Under the pieces are notes generated by a model. It was not told the origin of the DNA. It made no database searches and saw only the letters and a program-made list of their open reading frames with translations. Below, piece after piece: positions 45,063-57,029 of a DNA stretch of 64,000 bases. The translations under genes and the position numbers were made by a program. Each line of letters opens with the position of its first letter. The first letter of the stretch is position 1. Origin of the DNA: Metallyticus violacea (lineage: Eukaryota > Arthropoda > Insecta > Mantodea > Metallyticidae); NCBI GenBank assembly GCA_030762175.1, contig CM060831.1, forward strand, positions 69,771,001 through 69,835,000, in the 5' to 3' direction.

Positions 45063-46979
45063 AGTGTATTTTACAACCGGAGGAATACATCTATTTTGAT
45101 TATTATTATTGCAGAGCATCTTAAGCATCGATTTATTTTGCTTTCCTCTACCATCTTTAGGAGACCTATTTGTAACCAGGAGGAACGTTAGGCGAACAAT
45201 ACATTTATCACTTACTCATAAAAAGTTAAGGAAACTTTCCTGCACACTTGACCTCTTTCTGATCCAATAAATTCCTTTTGTCACAAAAGAAAGCTCTTTA
45301 TTGCTTATCCACCTTTCTATGGGAGCATGCTCTGTTAGTCTCATGAGATATAAATTATATTCATTTTTATTGTTCCGTTATGCGAAAACGAAATTAAGCA
45401 CACTTGTTCTACTTTTTCTTCTTTTACTACAAGGTCAACTGCAGATTCACTTGTTTTACACAAAATCACAATAAAATCAAATAATATGTAACACGTAAGA
45501 ATTATATATAGCACCAAATTGCAGAATGCATTCGTCTCACGTAAGCATATGGCGCTATGAGAGACTTTTTGATAGGGAATCAAAAGTACTTAAATATACT
45601 AAGAAAATCTTACTTGAAATAGGGAAAAACTCGCAGATTCTTCCCTTGTCTATTCATTTGACCGACACACTTTTGCGTGCTGAAGACTTGGAGTTTTTTC
45701 CTTTTTACACCAAATGTTGTGTCGAAACAAGATTTATAATTTGTATATCTCAGCTCGTTTTCGAAAAAAAATAGAGTTTCTTCCCTTATCAACTCAGTGA
45801 TTCAATTGGTTTACTGAAATTGTGTAGATCAATAAAACAAAAATCAGTTTAAAATCACACTTTTTGTGAATATTTTTAATTCCCAGAGCACACTTTATCT
45901 ACTACCTTCCTACCTTTTATAAAAGTAAATATATCAATCAGTAACAATCCCTTCTTAAAACATATTCATATTATAAAGGACATCACACAATCCATCTGAA
46001 TTAAAAACTGGAAAATTGAATTGCGTAATTTTAAATAATTGAGAAAGGATTGTTAACATTAATTAGCTTGGTGTGTGTCTGTCTAAAGTTGCCACATCAT
46101 ATAAGGAAAGTTTAAAAAATGAGTTATAAAATATGGAATGCAGCATACACTTGCAAAAATGTAAGTTATATACCATGTTTTTACAAGAAGCCATTTTCAC
46201 CACGTTCCAAGCTTTTTGCTTTCCCTTATGCTCATTGTGTTACCTCTTCTGTTTTAATCAGTTTATGACTGTTCTCAGTCTGGTATCCAAAAATGCTCCA
46301 CAAATATGTTAACGTTCCATTTATATTTTATTTTTTGCTGGTCAGATGTTTTGAATCTCTTTATATTACAGGGACCAAGTAATTTGGCGGTTCATTTCTT
46401 GTCACTGGTACAATGCTCTTATTTTATAATCATTTCTAGAGTTCTTACACATTAACTAGTTACCAAGTTTCACTCCAAAATATGTATTATCCTCAATCTT
46501 AGAACATGAAACTCTCTTTGTTCTTTGTGCGTCACAAAGTTCCCATAAATGTTTAATAATAATTTAAAATAAATCGCTTACACCTATCTAGTGACACCAA
46601 AACTAAAGAAAAGCATACTCTAAGGGGAAAAAATTAATCAAAAATTATACGTTTAGGAATCTAGAGCGTTCGTGATAAAATACCTCGCATATAATTCTAG
46701 TAAGCATTGCTAATTTTAACATTTGTAATACAATTCGTCATATCGGATCTCAATTCATTCATTTTTTGAAGAGATAGAAATATTGGGGATATCAGTGATC
46801 ACAAATACCTCTCGTCAACGTTTAGATTCATTCATTTCACAGTTCCATACAATGGGACAGAGTTACGCAAGCTGTTATGCATGTCCTGGCCATGCAACTT
46901 TTCACTTAAGAGATAACGACAATGCACTGCTCCATCTCCACTGCAAATAAGCTGGATACAACATTACAACATGCTAACA
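45059..46979. other. No gene seen
   Basis: AT-rich. Frames of 60-82 codons at 45341-45792 lie on opposite strands over each other and have no recognised domain. Confidence 0.55.
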
Positions 46980-46981
46980 TA

Positions 46982-48252
46982 CGAGGGTAGGTCCATAAGT
47001 TTCCGGCCAAACCATTTTCTAGGATTGATAAATACAAAAGCTACATTTCACTTTTCAATATAGTTACCCCTTATTGCAATCCACTTCTCACATCTTTGAA
47101 TTAATATTTCAACCCCCCCCCCCAAATTAAATAGTCAGAAGTCTTGTCTACAAAATGGGCATAAACAGCATCAATCTCTTCTTCGTCACACTTAAATGTC
47201 CTTCCTCGAAGGTCCTTCTTGAGTTTTGAGAAAAGGAAATAGTCGCTGTGAGCTAGATCTGTAGTGTGTATAGTCGACCTCAATGAAGCCACATTTCTTC
47301 ACAGCTTCCTTTGCAATAAGATCTGTCTCCACAGGCGCGTTTTCGTGATGAAGGCGCACACCACCACTCAGTTTTCCTCGCCTTTTCTCTTTGATGGAAG
47401 CATGTAATCCATGCAGTAGGCCAACATAATGCTCTCCATTTACTGTGGTGTTCCTCTCCTTGAAGTCAATGAAGAGTATTCCTTCATAGTCCCAAAAGAT
47501 TGTAGCCATGGTGTTCTTGGTTGACTGAGTGACCTTGGCCTTTAGAGGCGATGCTTCGCCAGGTTTACGCCACTCCATTCTCTTTTGGACAAGTGGTCAG
47601 ACCAAGTTTCGTCTCCTGTAACAATGGCTTGCAGTACTTCTATCTCGTTAGCACGGCAGAACTCCAAAAATGCCTGATACAGATGACTCGTTGCTGTTTT
47701 TGAACGGAGGAAAGAAGTCTAGGTACCCATCTTGCACTAACCTTATTCATGTTTAAATGTTCATGAATAATTTGAAGGACTATTGTTTTAGAAAGACCCA
47801 ACCTTGCTGCTGTTTCAGTAACTTTGAGCAGCAGGTCTTCCATAATTTCTCCCTCCACAAGAGCGACGTTTTCAGGAGTGAGCACCTCCAAGGGCCGACC
47901 TACACGCTCTTCATCTTCAATGCTTTCTAGACCTATTCGAAAAAGTTTGGCCCATTCTTTTGCGGTAGAATATGAGGGAATGCTTCCTCATATACACCGT
48001 CCAATCTCTGTCCAATTTCATTTTGAGTAAATCCTTCACTTGTGAAGAACTTAATAACAACTCGATATCCCATTTTGAACATGTCACAATCTTCTACACA
48101 TAGCCTTCTTTGTGCAACTATATCTGAACACAGAGGAGCGGAAGTTACGGCTGTAATTATTTACGTAACAGATAAGGTATGACACCAGATAAGGGTTTTG
48201 TGAAGGCGATAATCCTTATCGGCAAGGCCGGAAACTTATGGACCTACCTTCG
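46982..48252 (-). mobile_element. mariner element with both ends (1271 bp)
   Basis: Left end CGAGGGTAGGTCCATAAGTT, right end read inward CGAAGGTAGGTCCATAAGTT; 26 of 27 end positions agree. TA flanks lie at 46980-46981 and 48253-48254. It is the same subfamily as the element at 19162-20421, and its ends are better preserved, which suggests a later insertion. Confidence 0.95.
47101..48073 (-). pseudogene. mariner transposase, inactivated
   Basis: ATG at 48073-48071 (MGYRVVIKFFTSEGFTQNEI). After a frameshift: KEWAKLF, EVLTPENVALVEGEIMEDLL, ETAARLGLSKTIVLQIIHEH, ARWVPRLLSS (mariner WVPHEL linker region), MATIFWDYEGILFIDFKERN (first catalytic Asp block intact), LHHENAPVETDLIAKEAVKK (second catalytic Asp replaced by Glu), then after another shift DLAHSDYFLFSKLKKDLRGR (third block, with APSD altered to AHSD). 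About 324 codon equivalents with at least three frame changes. No functional enzyme is expected. It pairs with the copy at 19298-20237, which lost the first Asp instead. Confidence 0.93.
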
Positions 48253-48254
48253 TA

Positions 48255-48628
48255 CAACTGAATTACTCAACGGAAATACTCCGGCCAGAAACGTTCCAGG
48301 CAATCCTCGTAATCCCACAAGAAAGGGATAGTTATTGCAAATGAAACATGCATATTACACGAATATTTAAAAATATTCTAGAAAAAATATATAATTTAAT
48401 GCTTTGAATGATTATGTTATATGTAAACATGAATATTACATTTTCTTGTAGGTAATAGCCCTGTTCATTATTGAATAGTTAACATTCTTTAGACTTCCAG
48501 TCTCCCTTTCTCTTGACACTAGTATATGCCATTTCATTCTTCAGCATGTCTTTTTATTCTGCCATAATCAATGTTTGGAACTATTAATAACACACAGCAG
48601 GAGTATATATATACATATTTATTGAACG
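48255..48628. other. No gene seen
   Basis: AT-rich DNA without recognised features. Confidence 0.5.
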
Positions 48629-48873
48629 TTATTTAACGCCCATTTGAAATACTGGGGCATCACAGGCGGTGAACACTGCTGATAATAAAATGAAAGTATA
48701 AATTGGGGAAGGATTTTATTTTTAAAGGAAGGAAACGTTCCATGCCTAAGTTTAGGGTACCTCCCTGGCATTTGCCTTTTATGAAGACCTCAGTCAGGGA
48801 GGACGGTCCTGTTGAGATTCGAACCCCAGACCTCCCGCTCACGAATCCGCGCCTTAACGACTTTGGCCACCAG
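48629..48873 (-). mobile_element. SINE3 copy
   Basis: The minus strand from about 48873 reads a tRNA-like head GTGGCCAAAGTCGTTAAGGC with a long Leu/Ser-like spacing, a B box GGTTCGAATCT, then a body with GGGAGGTACCCTAAACTTAG and GGAACGTTTCCTTCC, and an end GGGCGTTAAATAACGT. Four other copies in the window define the family. Confidence 0.88.
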
Positions 48874-49954
48874 TAGTGGTAGGAGGGATATTGAGACAAG
48901 AATGAAATCAATTGTCACAAAGAGGTAGTTTATGTGTTAAAAAAACTGCTTTAATACTTTTTAATGTACAAAATGTTTGAAGTTACCTTTAATTAATGGC
49001 AATGCAACCATTTTCCCTGACAGCTCAAGGCCATATTTGTTCCGTGCAATTGTAATTCAAGTTAAGTACAGCTGCCCAAGATATGTTCTGTTGTTGCTAT
49101 ATACAGTTGTCATTTTAACGTTTTTTGTGTACATTCGTGGTTTTCTTATTATCCTGTCCTGGATTGCTATCGTAAATCTGTTTCAGCATACCACGATTAT
49201 GTTTGTTTCTCAGTAAACACAAGGGATTTAATTTAATTGTTAATAAAACCAGAGTCAAGTACACAAATGAGAGATAAATCTATGACCATATGCCATGTGT
49301 TCAATAAATTGTGAATGCACAGAAATCCGGTGTTAATATGCAGATGTGACTATCCCGTTGTTCATATTCTTCATTAGATGTGATTTAAACGTTTCTTTGT
49401 TCTAAAAGTCGTATTACTATGTCTATAGCTATAGCAACGGCCATAAGCAGTCTATTTAATGAGAAACGGAACATTTACTAGGAGTATCAAATTGATTATT
49501 GGCTAAGGCCCCGTGTTCGAGTTGCTAGAAAATTTATTATACAGGATTTTAATTTCAAAATTTGCCGATCTGAATAACTAGCTATTTGAAATCCAGTAAT
49601 ATAAAAAGCGTTTCAAATTGTTTAAAATGATATATAACCTTCTATATACGTATATATATAATAAATTACTCAAAATAGTATTTATGTTTTTTTCTGTCCA
49701 AATTCAAACAATAATAACAACAATACAGATTGCCAGACAGCGATAGGAAAAAAAAACATAACTGACTTTTTTTTCAATTGTAAGCATCATATTGTAGGGA
49801 TGACATTTTAAATTTCAAAACGAGGGTGACTAGAGATGAAGGATTGGTTTTAAACTTCCCGTTGATAACTTACTAAATCTATTTTAAATAAACAATTATT
49901 CAGGTTGGCAATTTTTGCAATGAAGTCTCCGTATGCAGGCAGGTGAGCAAGTTC

Positions 49955-50020
<66 letters not shown>

Positions 50021-50570
50021 CTAATAAACTTTTCAGATAAACTTTAGTTCTATATGTTCATAAAGTGACTCACCTGCTGAAAATAAAAATCTATAAAATC
50101 ACTGTAGTTTAGAAGCAATAAATTTAAAATGCGTTGCTGTAAACACGTGTAAGTAGCAATGAAAAGTGTTATTGAAGTTCCAATGGAGCCAAGGACCGCT
50201 ATATGATGTAAAGATGAGGACAATGCCAATGAAATCAGACAGAGACAGTATGTGGATTCCTTATCAGGACCAGGACGTGTAAAAGAACAGTACAGGGGGT
50301 TTCAGTCGCCTGACATAGTTAGGATCCTTACAAGCAGATTCTTGTGGCATTGTGTAGTGTCACTATATCAATAGGTGATACTCGTTTTAACATGCATACT
50401 TATTCTTTGCTAGTATCAGCTATTTTGTTTGTCCGGCCAGTGTCTGCAAGTGCCAGTAATCATGTATCAACTGAAAGTTTTTGTCCAATGTGCTGGTTTT
50501 TCTTTCTATTATAGCAAGAGATTGTTGTATTTTATATACGAAAGTCATTCAATAAGTAAGACTTTTAGTA
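48874..50570. other. No gene seen
   Basis: AT-rich, containing the AAT microsatellite at 49957-50018. A 79-codon frame at 48977-49216 is hydrophobic but has no recognisable domain. Confidence 0.5.
49957..50018. repeat. (AAT)n microsatellite
   Basis: About 20 AAT units, essentially perfect. Confidence 0.96.
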
Positions 50571-50812
50571 GTGTTTAACGCCCATACTACTGAGGCATCA
50601 CAGGCGGTGACACAGAAGATACATTAGATGTAATGGTAAATTGGGAAAGGAGGCGTTCCAGGCTTAAGTTTAGGGCACCTCCCCAGCATTCACCATTTAT
50701 GAAGACTGAAGAAAACCTGGAAAAATCTCAGTCAAGCGGGTCCTGGTGGGAATCGAACCCTAGACCTCCCGCTCACGAGTTCGCGCCTTAACGACCTCGG
50801 CCACTCGTGGCG
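50571..50812 (-). mobile_element. SINE3 copy
   Basis: Head at the right (CGAGTGGCCGAGGTCGTTAA read on minus from about 50809), B box GGTTCGATTCC, the body phrase TTTTTCCAGGTTTTCTTCAG, and the end GTATGGGCGTTAAACAC at the left. The body is slightly shorter than in the 53841 copy. Confidence 0.9.
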
Positions 50813-51953
50813 ACAACAAGTAAGTGAAAATCAAGGAGTAACAATAAATTTTTGAATAAGAAATTTCAATAGGATAATTTGCCTTGAAGTAGTATCGTTA
50901 ATTTTCGCACATTATTTTTGGAGTAACCAGATATTATGAAGGTGTGGAGACAGGAGTTGTGCGTGGGTGTGAGCTGATAGTTTAATATGTGTGGGGTTGT
51001 ACGGCGGATGCGTAGTTGTTTCACAGTTGCCCACTGCTACTCCGTTTGTCGGGGTTTCTGCCGGGGGTGTTAGGATCTCAGTTTGCTATACTAGATGTTT
51101 TGTGACTTGGAGTCAACGGAACGAGAAGGTTTCCAACACTAGTCACAGAGGAAAGCACAACAGTCTCTTTGACTCATAGTTTATTAACAATACCACGTAA
51201 ACACTTGAAAAGACTGTCCGCGGAGACCTGAGTTCTAGCTATCACTTTTTCTAACTCCTGACCAGTAAACAACCCTTGAGCCTTCTTTACCTCTTACTGA
51301 CTTCTCTCGAACCTCGAATTCTTACTTCCTCAATAATCTTTGAATTTTTATTTCTCGGCTCATGGCTCCCCGTTCTCTTACTGACTAACTTCTAATCCTT
51401 ACTTCTCTGGGTTCGGGCTTTACTATCAATAAGCCACGCCTTTCGCGAAAAATACTTCTCTTATTACCCTAAATTAAACTGTACTTCTAGCTTCCCTATT
51501 GGTAATTATTCAATGCAGATTTATATGCATATTGGCTCTGATTTGTTGACACGCTTATTGGTTACCATTTCTCTCCCAGCCTACACTTCTAACTTTATTG
51601 CCCTTTCTGGCCTTTTCCAAGAAACATCCTTATCATAAATACTGGCTGTCACTTTTCATGCTATTCCATTATGTTAGCGTTTTACCCTTTCGTCACTTTA
51701 GATTTGTATGCTATTACGCTTGGATAAAACATGTTTCAGTCCGTTTGCTATTTCTACTTCTTAGGAATTTTTTTTTTCGGCGAACTGCATTATTGTGCCC
51801 TATACTATTTCATATCTGTCATTTCCGATGCATTCTCAGAAATCTGTATTTCATACGTGTGGAAAACCTCACTTGTTCCGTTGGACAAAACAATGAACCA
51901 TGTCACTCTTAAAGTGGAAATGACCCTTTTACAGTATGTTCATTCTAAAGTAT
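50813..51953. other. No gene identified
   Basis: A pyrimidine-rich, less AT-biased stretch (about 50990-51600) has frames of 60-100 codons, none matching a known domain. Its texture suggests an unrecognised element, but no ends were found. Confidence 0.4.
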
Positions 51954-52264
51954 GTCGGTCCTGGTGATGTAGTGGTAACCATACTTGCCTTCCAAACCCA
52001 AGATCACGGGTTCAAACCCGGCCAGGATAGATGGATTTTTTCGGGCGTAAAAATCCTAAGCATGGCTTCCTTCGGAAGGAAAGTAAAGCCGTGGGTCCCA
52101 TGTCGTACATTTACGGTACTAAAAGAACCTCAAGCCTGAAAGAAGAGGCCTCTGAGCAAAATTTGTCGGCCGTTTCACGCCCTGAATTGAATGGGACGCT
52201 GATGACCTGAGATGTTAAAGAGCGTCCATAAATAAACAAATCAAAAAAAAAAAAAAAAAAAAAC
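51954..52264 (+). mobile_element. SINE1 copy with target-site duplication
   Basis: Full-length SINE1 from GTCGGTCCTGGTGATGTAGT to an A20 tail. Likely target duplications are TCTAAAGTAT (51944-51953) and TCTAAAAGTAT (52265-52275). The B box GGTTCAAACCC and the hairpin block are intact. The long tail and readable duplication make this one of the younger copies here. Confidence 0.94.
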
Positions 52265-52275
52265 TCTAAAAGTAT

Positions 52276-52602
52276 TCACACAGATGGTAACAATTCTTAA
52301 CCTATCTCTGTCTCTTTCTGTACCTGCCTCAACTCAGCGGTCTTTCCCGGGACAGTGTGTCATTCTTAAATAATACAATACAGTCCTTGTACAAGACCAA
52401 TAAATCCTTCTGCTTTCAAAAGGCTTACAGACAAGGGTTATCTTGTCCGTAATGTTAAAAAAATGCAAAAAAATGTCTGCACCAGGACTTCAATTCTACA
52501 CAAATATCAGCTCGAATATTCTTAATCAGAAACATTAATTTTAATACTAATATTAGCGTACATTCAGGAGCTATAATTTTGTGCTACGGGTACCACTATA
52601 AA
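52276..52602. other. No gene seen
   Basis: No recognised feature. Confidence 0.5.
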
Positions 52603-53110
52603 GAATGTCTGATTGTGAATTGCGTGTAGTAATACTTTTTACAGCAAAAAAGTAAAGCTGCTGGGAATATTTATCCTGAGCTAACCTCTCTTATGCAGAA
52701 GGACATGTTGAACATTCAGATAGTTCGACGTTGGTATTCGTGGTTTATGGAAAAAGTACTGGATGCAGTGATGGTGTTATAGGATTACTTGTAAATGCGT
52801 TACTTGCCTCACAATGAAGTCACAAAGTTCTGGTACTAAATGGCAACATTCGTCCACGCCCATACAGAATCCAGGACTTGCTTAGAAAACTCAAATGGAA
52901 AATGTTCTACCTCTACCTTAATTTTCTGATCTTGCCTCGAGTGATTTCTATTTTTATATAAGCACAAGAAACGCTACGGGTGCCAGTGATTTTAAAATGA
53001 TACAGATGTAAACAGGACAGACAAGGTGTTGCCTGAAAAAGAATGATAATTATCTGGAGAAACAGCTTATAAGTTGTGAAATATACGGACTTTATTTGAA
53101 TGTGATTTGA
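52603..53110 (+). pseudogene. mariner-like transposase with deleted middle
   Basis: The first part (about 52645-52750) reads QQKSKAAGNIYPELTSLMQK and DMLNIQIVRRWYSWF, like the mariner N-terminal region KAxEIHRELxxVYGxxxMNIQxVRRWxxxF. After a deletion it resumes at about 52838 with NGNIRPRPYRIQDLLRKLKW, matching HDNARPHTAxxxQxLLxKxKW (second catalytic Asp changed to Gly, from the aligned HDN), then SDLASSDFYFY in a shifted frame (third block SPDLAPSDFHLF, Asp kept). Several stops follow. No ends were found. About half of a normal transposase is missing. Confidence 0.75.
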
Positions 53111-53840
53111 ATATTTCACTGCAACATGGAAACTTGCTTATTAGATGACCCTAGTGCATATTAGCATATTAGTGAATTAGCTTCCTGCGTGGACCCCAAG
53201 ACTCGAGTGCACGTACTAGAAGGTCCAGTTGACCCTTGTCATTCTAGAGGGTCACATTTCGCAGCCAACCACTTCCATCACTGGATCGAAATACTTTTGA
53301 AGCCAGGTGGTGGCGCTATAGTGCAAAACGCTTCGCAAATCTTGCTCCGGAGAGCAAAATACACATGGATGCGGCGACAAAGGGGTTGTACGTCCTTCAC
53401 TGCGATAATGTGAGAAAAGTGTGTCGCTGTTTGGGACTTATTGTGATGGGGCAAGCCCGCATGATGCTAAATTCGCTAGCTCGCTCGGCAAAGCAGAAAG
53501 CCAACAAACCAACAAAATTACTCCAAACTCGGCATTTCGGCAAACAGAGATTCAATTATATAACATGCTTTATACTCTGGGAAACTTGCCGCAAACGAGT
53601 CGTCCAAGTGTGATGAACGCATGCGGCCATATTTAAATTCAGCTTTGTAACTGAACCACTGAAGCACATTCACGCTCCTAATGAAGCCGGAGTAAATAAA
53701 CGCTAATTACGCGTAATCAGATTACGTTTACGGAAATTACTTTTTATTATTTCATTAACATTAATAGAAAGTTTAACTAATGCAATATATAAAACCATTG
53801 CTTATATCAACCCTTTTTCCAAAATAGCAGGTTTTTTTGA
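53111..53840. other. GC-richer segment, no gene identified
   Basis: 53170-53640 is clearly less AT-rich, with three overlapping plus-strand frames of 71-82 codons. None shows a known domain, and there is no start, splice or polyadenylation pattern to support a gene. Confidence 0.4.
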
Positions 53841-54112
53841 GTGGTGTTTAACGCCCTTTTTTACTACTGAGGCACCACAGGTGATGGACACTGATGATAC
53901 ACGAGATGAAATGATAAATTGGGAAAGGATAGTTTAAGGAAGGAAACGTTCCAGGCCTAAGTTTTAGGGTACCTCCCCGGCATTTGCCAGTTATGAGGGC
54001 TGAGGAAAACCTGAAAAAAAGCCCAGTCCGGGAGGAGCATCCTGGTTGGATTCGAACCCCAGACCTCCCGCTCTCGAGTCCGCGCCTTAACGACTTCGGC
54101 CACTCTTGGCGG
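53841..54112 (-). mobile_element. SINE3 copy, longest in the window
   Basis: The minus strand starts near 54112 with CCAAGAGTGGCCGAAGTCGT, B box GGTTCGAATCC, the full body including GGAACGTTTCCTTCCTTAAA, and the end AAAAGGGCGTTAAACACCAC. It is a good reference copy for the family. Confidence 0.92.
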
Positions 54113-54801
54113 TGTATTTCATTGTAGCAATAGCTAATACACATCATTGTTAAATTATTGTACTCTATTAAATTTTAAAATAGCAAACAGGTCGTTTCAG
54201 ACAACCGGATTCGATGGACATATTTTATTATATAAGGCTAAGGCAATAACGTTCAGGAGAAACTTGCTCTGTTTTCCAAATTAAGGCTAAATACCCGAAT
54301 ATGCTTTGCCTTATGTTTCTGTGGACAATTGGCGCCAACTGTTAAGTTGCCACCTGCCATTGTACTTATTGACAAGGCGACCTCCTGCCGTGACCTCCAA
54401 GGTTTTACGCTGTCTATAGGTGGCACACCTGCCATTCTGCGAAAAACGGTAAGTTTCAATCGTAGTTGCCTTCACCTTACGTTGTGTTTATCTTGTGCGG
54501 CATCTACATCGGCACAAGATTACACCAAATGTCAAAGCAGCCTTGTTCATTCCGTATTCTCAACACATGCAACAGGTTTTTTTTCCTCGCTTGTACGAGC
54601 GGCCTCACAAATTGTGCACAATGTTTCTCCGAGAACTAGCGAAGCGCTTAGGTTTCCTGCCTCGCTGTAAGGGTTTTCCGATAGAAATCTAACTCTGGTG
54701 CGATTATTGAATATTTGTTTGTCAAAAGTGTTGAGGCCAAAAAATATACCTTGGTATTGAAATAAGAAAATACTGATTTATAATAAGTTAATTAAATTTT
54801 G
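54113..54801. other. Unassigned segment with a donor-like site
   Basis: A plus-strand frame at 54329-54670 (113 codons) passes AAAACGGTAAGTTT at about 54443-54456, a near-consensus splice donor. The frame has no known domain, and the same DNA is also open on the minus strand (54253-54459). It could be a decayed element lying between two SINE3 copies. Confidence 0.35.
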
Positions 54802-55054
54802 ACGTGGCCGAGGTCGTTAAGGCGCGGACTCGTGAGCAGGAGATCTGGAATTCGAATCCCGCCAGGATGGTCCTCCCTGACTAAGGTTTTCCTCAGTTCT
54901 CATAAATCGCAAATGCCGGGAACGTACCCTAAATTTAGGCCGGGAACGTTTCCTTCCTTAAAAAAAAAATCCCCAATATATCATTTCATTTCATATATCA
55001 CCAGTGTTCACCGCCTGCGGTGCCTCAGTAGTAAAAACGGGCTTTAAACACCAT
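54802..55054 (+). mobile_element. SINE3 copy
   Basis: Head GACGTGGCCGAGGTCGTTAA, B-box region ATTCGAATCCC, a body with GGGAACGTTTCCTTCCTTAA and an A10 patch, and the end AAAACGGGCTTTAAACACCA. It is opposite in orientation to the copy at 53841, so the two face each other across about 690 bases. Confidence 0.92.
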
Positions 55055-56705
55055 TCAAAATATTACATTAACTTAAAATTAATATACTTTCTCTTATATA
55101 AAGTGTTCTAAGCTATTCCTTTTATCAACACATACATTTGGCAGTTTAATTTGTTTTTCGCTATTTTTGACAATAACCTACCAACAATTAAAAGTTGATA
55201 TCAGACTTAAAAAAAATACATTTTTTCTTATTTAAAGTAATAAACATACACATTTGGCTACTTTATGGTTTCTGCCATTTTTAACAAATAACTTTTAATA
55301 GTGATGCAATAACACTTTTATTACACTGACATGAAAAGTAAAACTAGCTAGAAAACATTTGCAACAAAAGATCTGTTTTCCTTCATAAATTTAGCACCGT
55401 TTTTTGCTAAATTCACCATTTACAAAATTTTCGATTTTGAACTACGCATGAATTGACATATTTTAATGTGAGAGGAAATTATTACGCTTTTTAAAATTTG
55501 AAAAAGAGTATATATAGTATTAATAACACTTAAAACATTGCCGAAAATTTTCAAAACTTAACATTTTATTAAAGGAGAATTTTCCAAATTTTAACGCCTC
55601 CACGATGTTCTGCTGTATTATTTTTAAAGCAAACAAAATGTAGTTTCTCGTTTTTATATTGACAGAGTAATTGTTCAAAGTAGAGAAATGTTTCTGAGGA
55701 TTGATTTCCGTTACATTCAAAGGCACAAGGTCAGTCAGTATTCATTTATTGTTCAAAGTGTTGTTTTAACACGAAATACTAGTTTACACTTCATATGCGA
55801 AAATAGTGGCATAAAACATTCTAATATAACAATAAAATATAAATTTGCTTCTTTATGAAAAAGATATAATGTATATAATATTAATTATGGACTTGGCTGT
55901 CTGCTAATTTCAGTGTGGACAGCAGAGTTTAAAACAGATGCACACATCATCTTTGTTTTATACTTCAGATAGGTTCAGAATTAATGTAAGGCAGATTACT
56001 ATTCTCAAGCAGTGCCTTGAGAACGTAAAGCAGGGGGCGCTGACATACAAAGAGGAGGAAAGAAGCTCGACAAGCTGTACGTAACCATGACATGTGCCCA
56101 TCAAAGAAGACTCTAAAGGAAATTGTCAGGCAGTAAACCTTTCTAAAATTGATATGTTAGAATTTAGGCATAGAACTGCAGTAACAATGTTAAAAAAAAA
56201 GTAAAATAAATTTCTTTTGAAATATTTTCAGGCTGGTAAACAAAAAAGATGAACTGTTCAAGAGGATAAGGCCAAAAACAAATAAATATTTACCTTAAGC
56301 TTTTTCATAACAAAGGTAAAAGGATAGGAGTTGAAGTTTTTGCTGCTACATCTAGAAAAGTAGCGGGAGTATCAGAATAAGGCATTTAGCCAAGTACATT
56401 ATGGGTGAAATGTCGAAGAATAAATGAAAGAGTTGAAGGGATGACAAAAGCCGTTAAAAGAGATATTTTGAAATAACGCCGCAGGGAGAGATGGCCATAG
56501 ATAACTGCAAAAGTATCACCAAATTAAATGCATATGCCCTGAACCATTTGTTATAGAAGTTTGAGTGTTTTCTTATATCTTAGAAGGAAAATATTAGCAG
56601 TAATTTCATATTTTAGAATTTCGCTCATTGGAATAAAAATACCAAGCTAAGAGAAATAATCTTATAGAAAAGGTAATGAGAATATTTACACATCTTAAGG
56701 TAAAA
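55055..56705. other. No gene seen
   Basis: AT-rich DNA. A 68-codon minus-strand frame at 55520-55726 has no recognised domain. Confidence 0.55.
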
Positions 56706-57029
56706 AAAATAAATAAAAAATAGAAAGAGAGGGAGAAGGAAGGTGGGAGGAAGGGAGGGAGGGAGAGAGAGAGAGAAAGAAAGAAAGAAAGAGAGAGAGA
56801 AAGAAAGAGAGAGAGAAAGAAAGAGAGAGAGAGAGAGAGAGAAAAGAACGAGATAAAGAAAGAAAGAGAGAGAGAAAGAAAGAAAGAAAGAAAGAGAGAA
56901 AGAAAGAAAGAACGAAAGAGAGAGAGAGAGAGAAAGAGAGAAAGCAAGCAAGGGAGGGAGGGAGGGAGGAAGGAAGGAAGGAAGGAAGGAAGGAAAAAAG
57001 GAAGGAAGGAAGAAAGGAAGAAAGAAAGA
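56706..57029. repeat. About 320-bp polypurine (GAAA/GGAA/GA) tract
   Basis: The + strand is almost pure A and G, with fewer than about a dozen C or T interruptions, in blocks of GGGA, GA, GAAA and GGAA repeats. The Ser/Leu/Phe-rich frames of about 145 codons on the minus strand are artefacts. Such mirror-symmetric tracts can form triplex (H-DNA) structures. Confidence 0.95.

Noticed and set aside
44767..45128. Frames with long Tyr-Ile and Cys-Val runs
   Set aside because: Artefacts of the CA/TA microsatellite.
50990..51600. Possible LTR retrotransposon remnant
   Set aside because: No paired long repeat, no gag/pol similarity and no polypurine tract or primer site at sensible positions.
51598..51967. 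Two overlapping 78-104 codon hydrophobic frames
   Set aside because: T-rich composition explains the Phe/Leu/Cys content; no start context, no domain, and different frames overlap.
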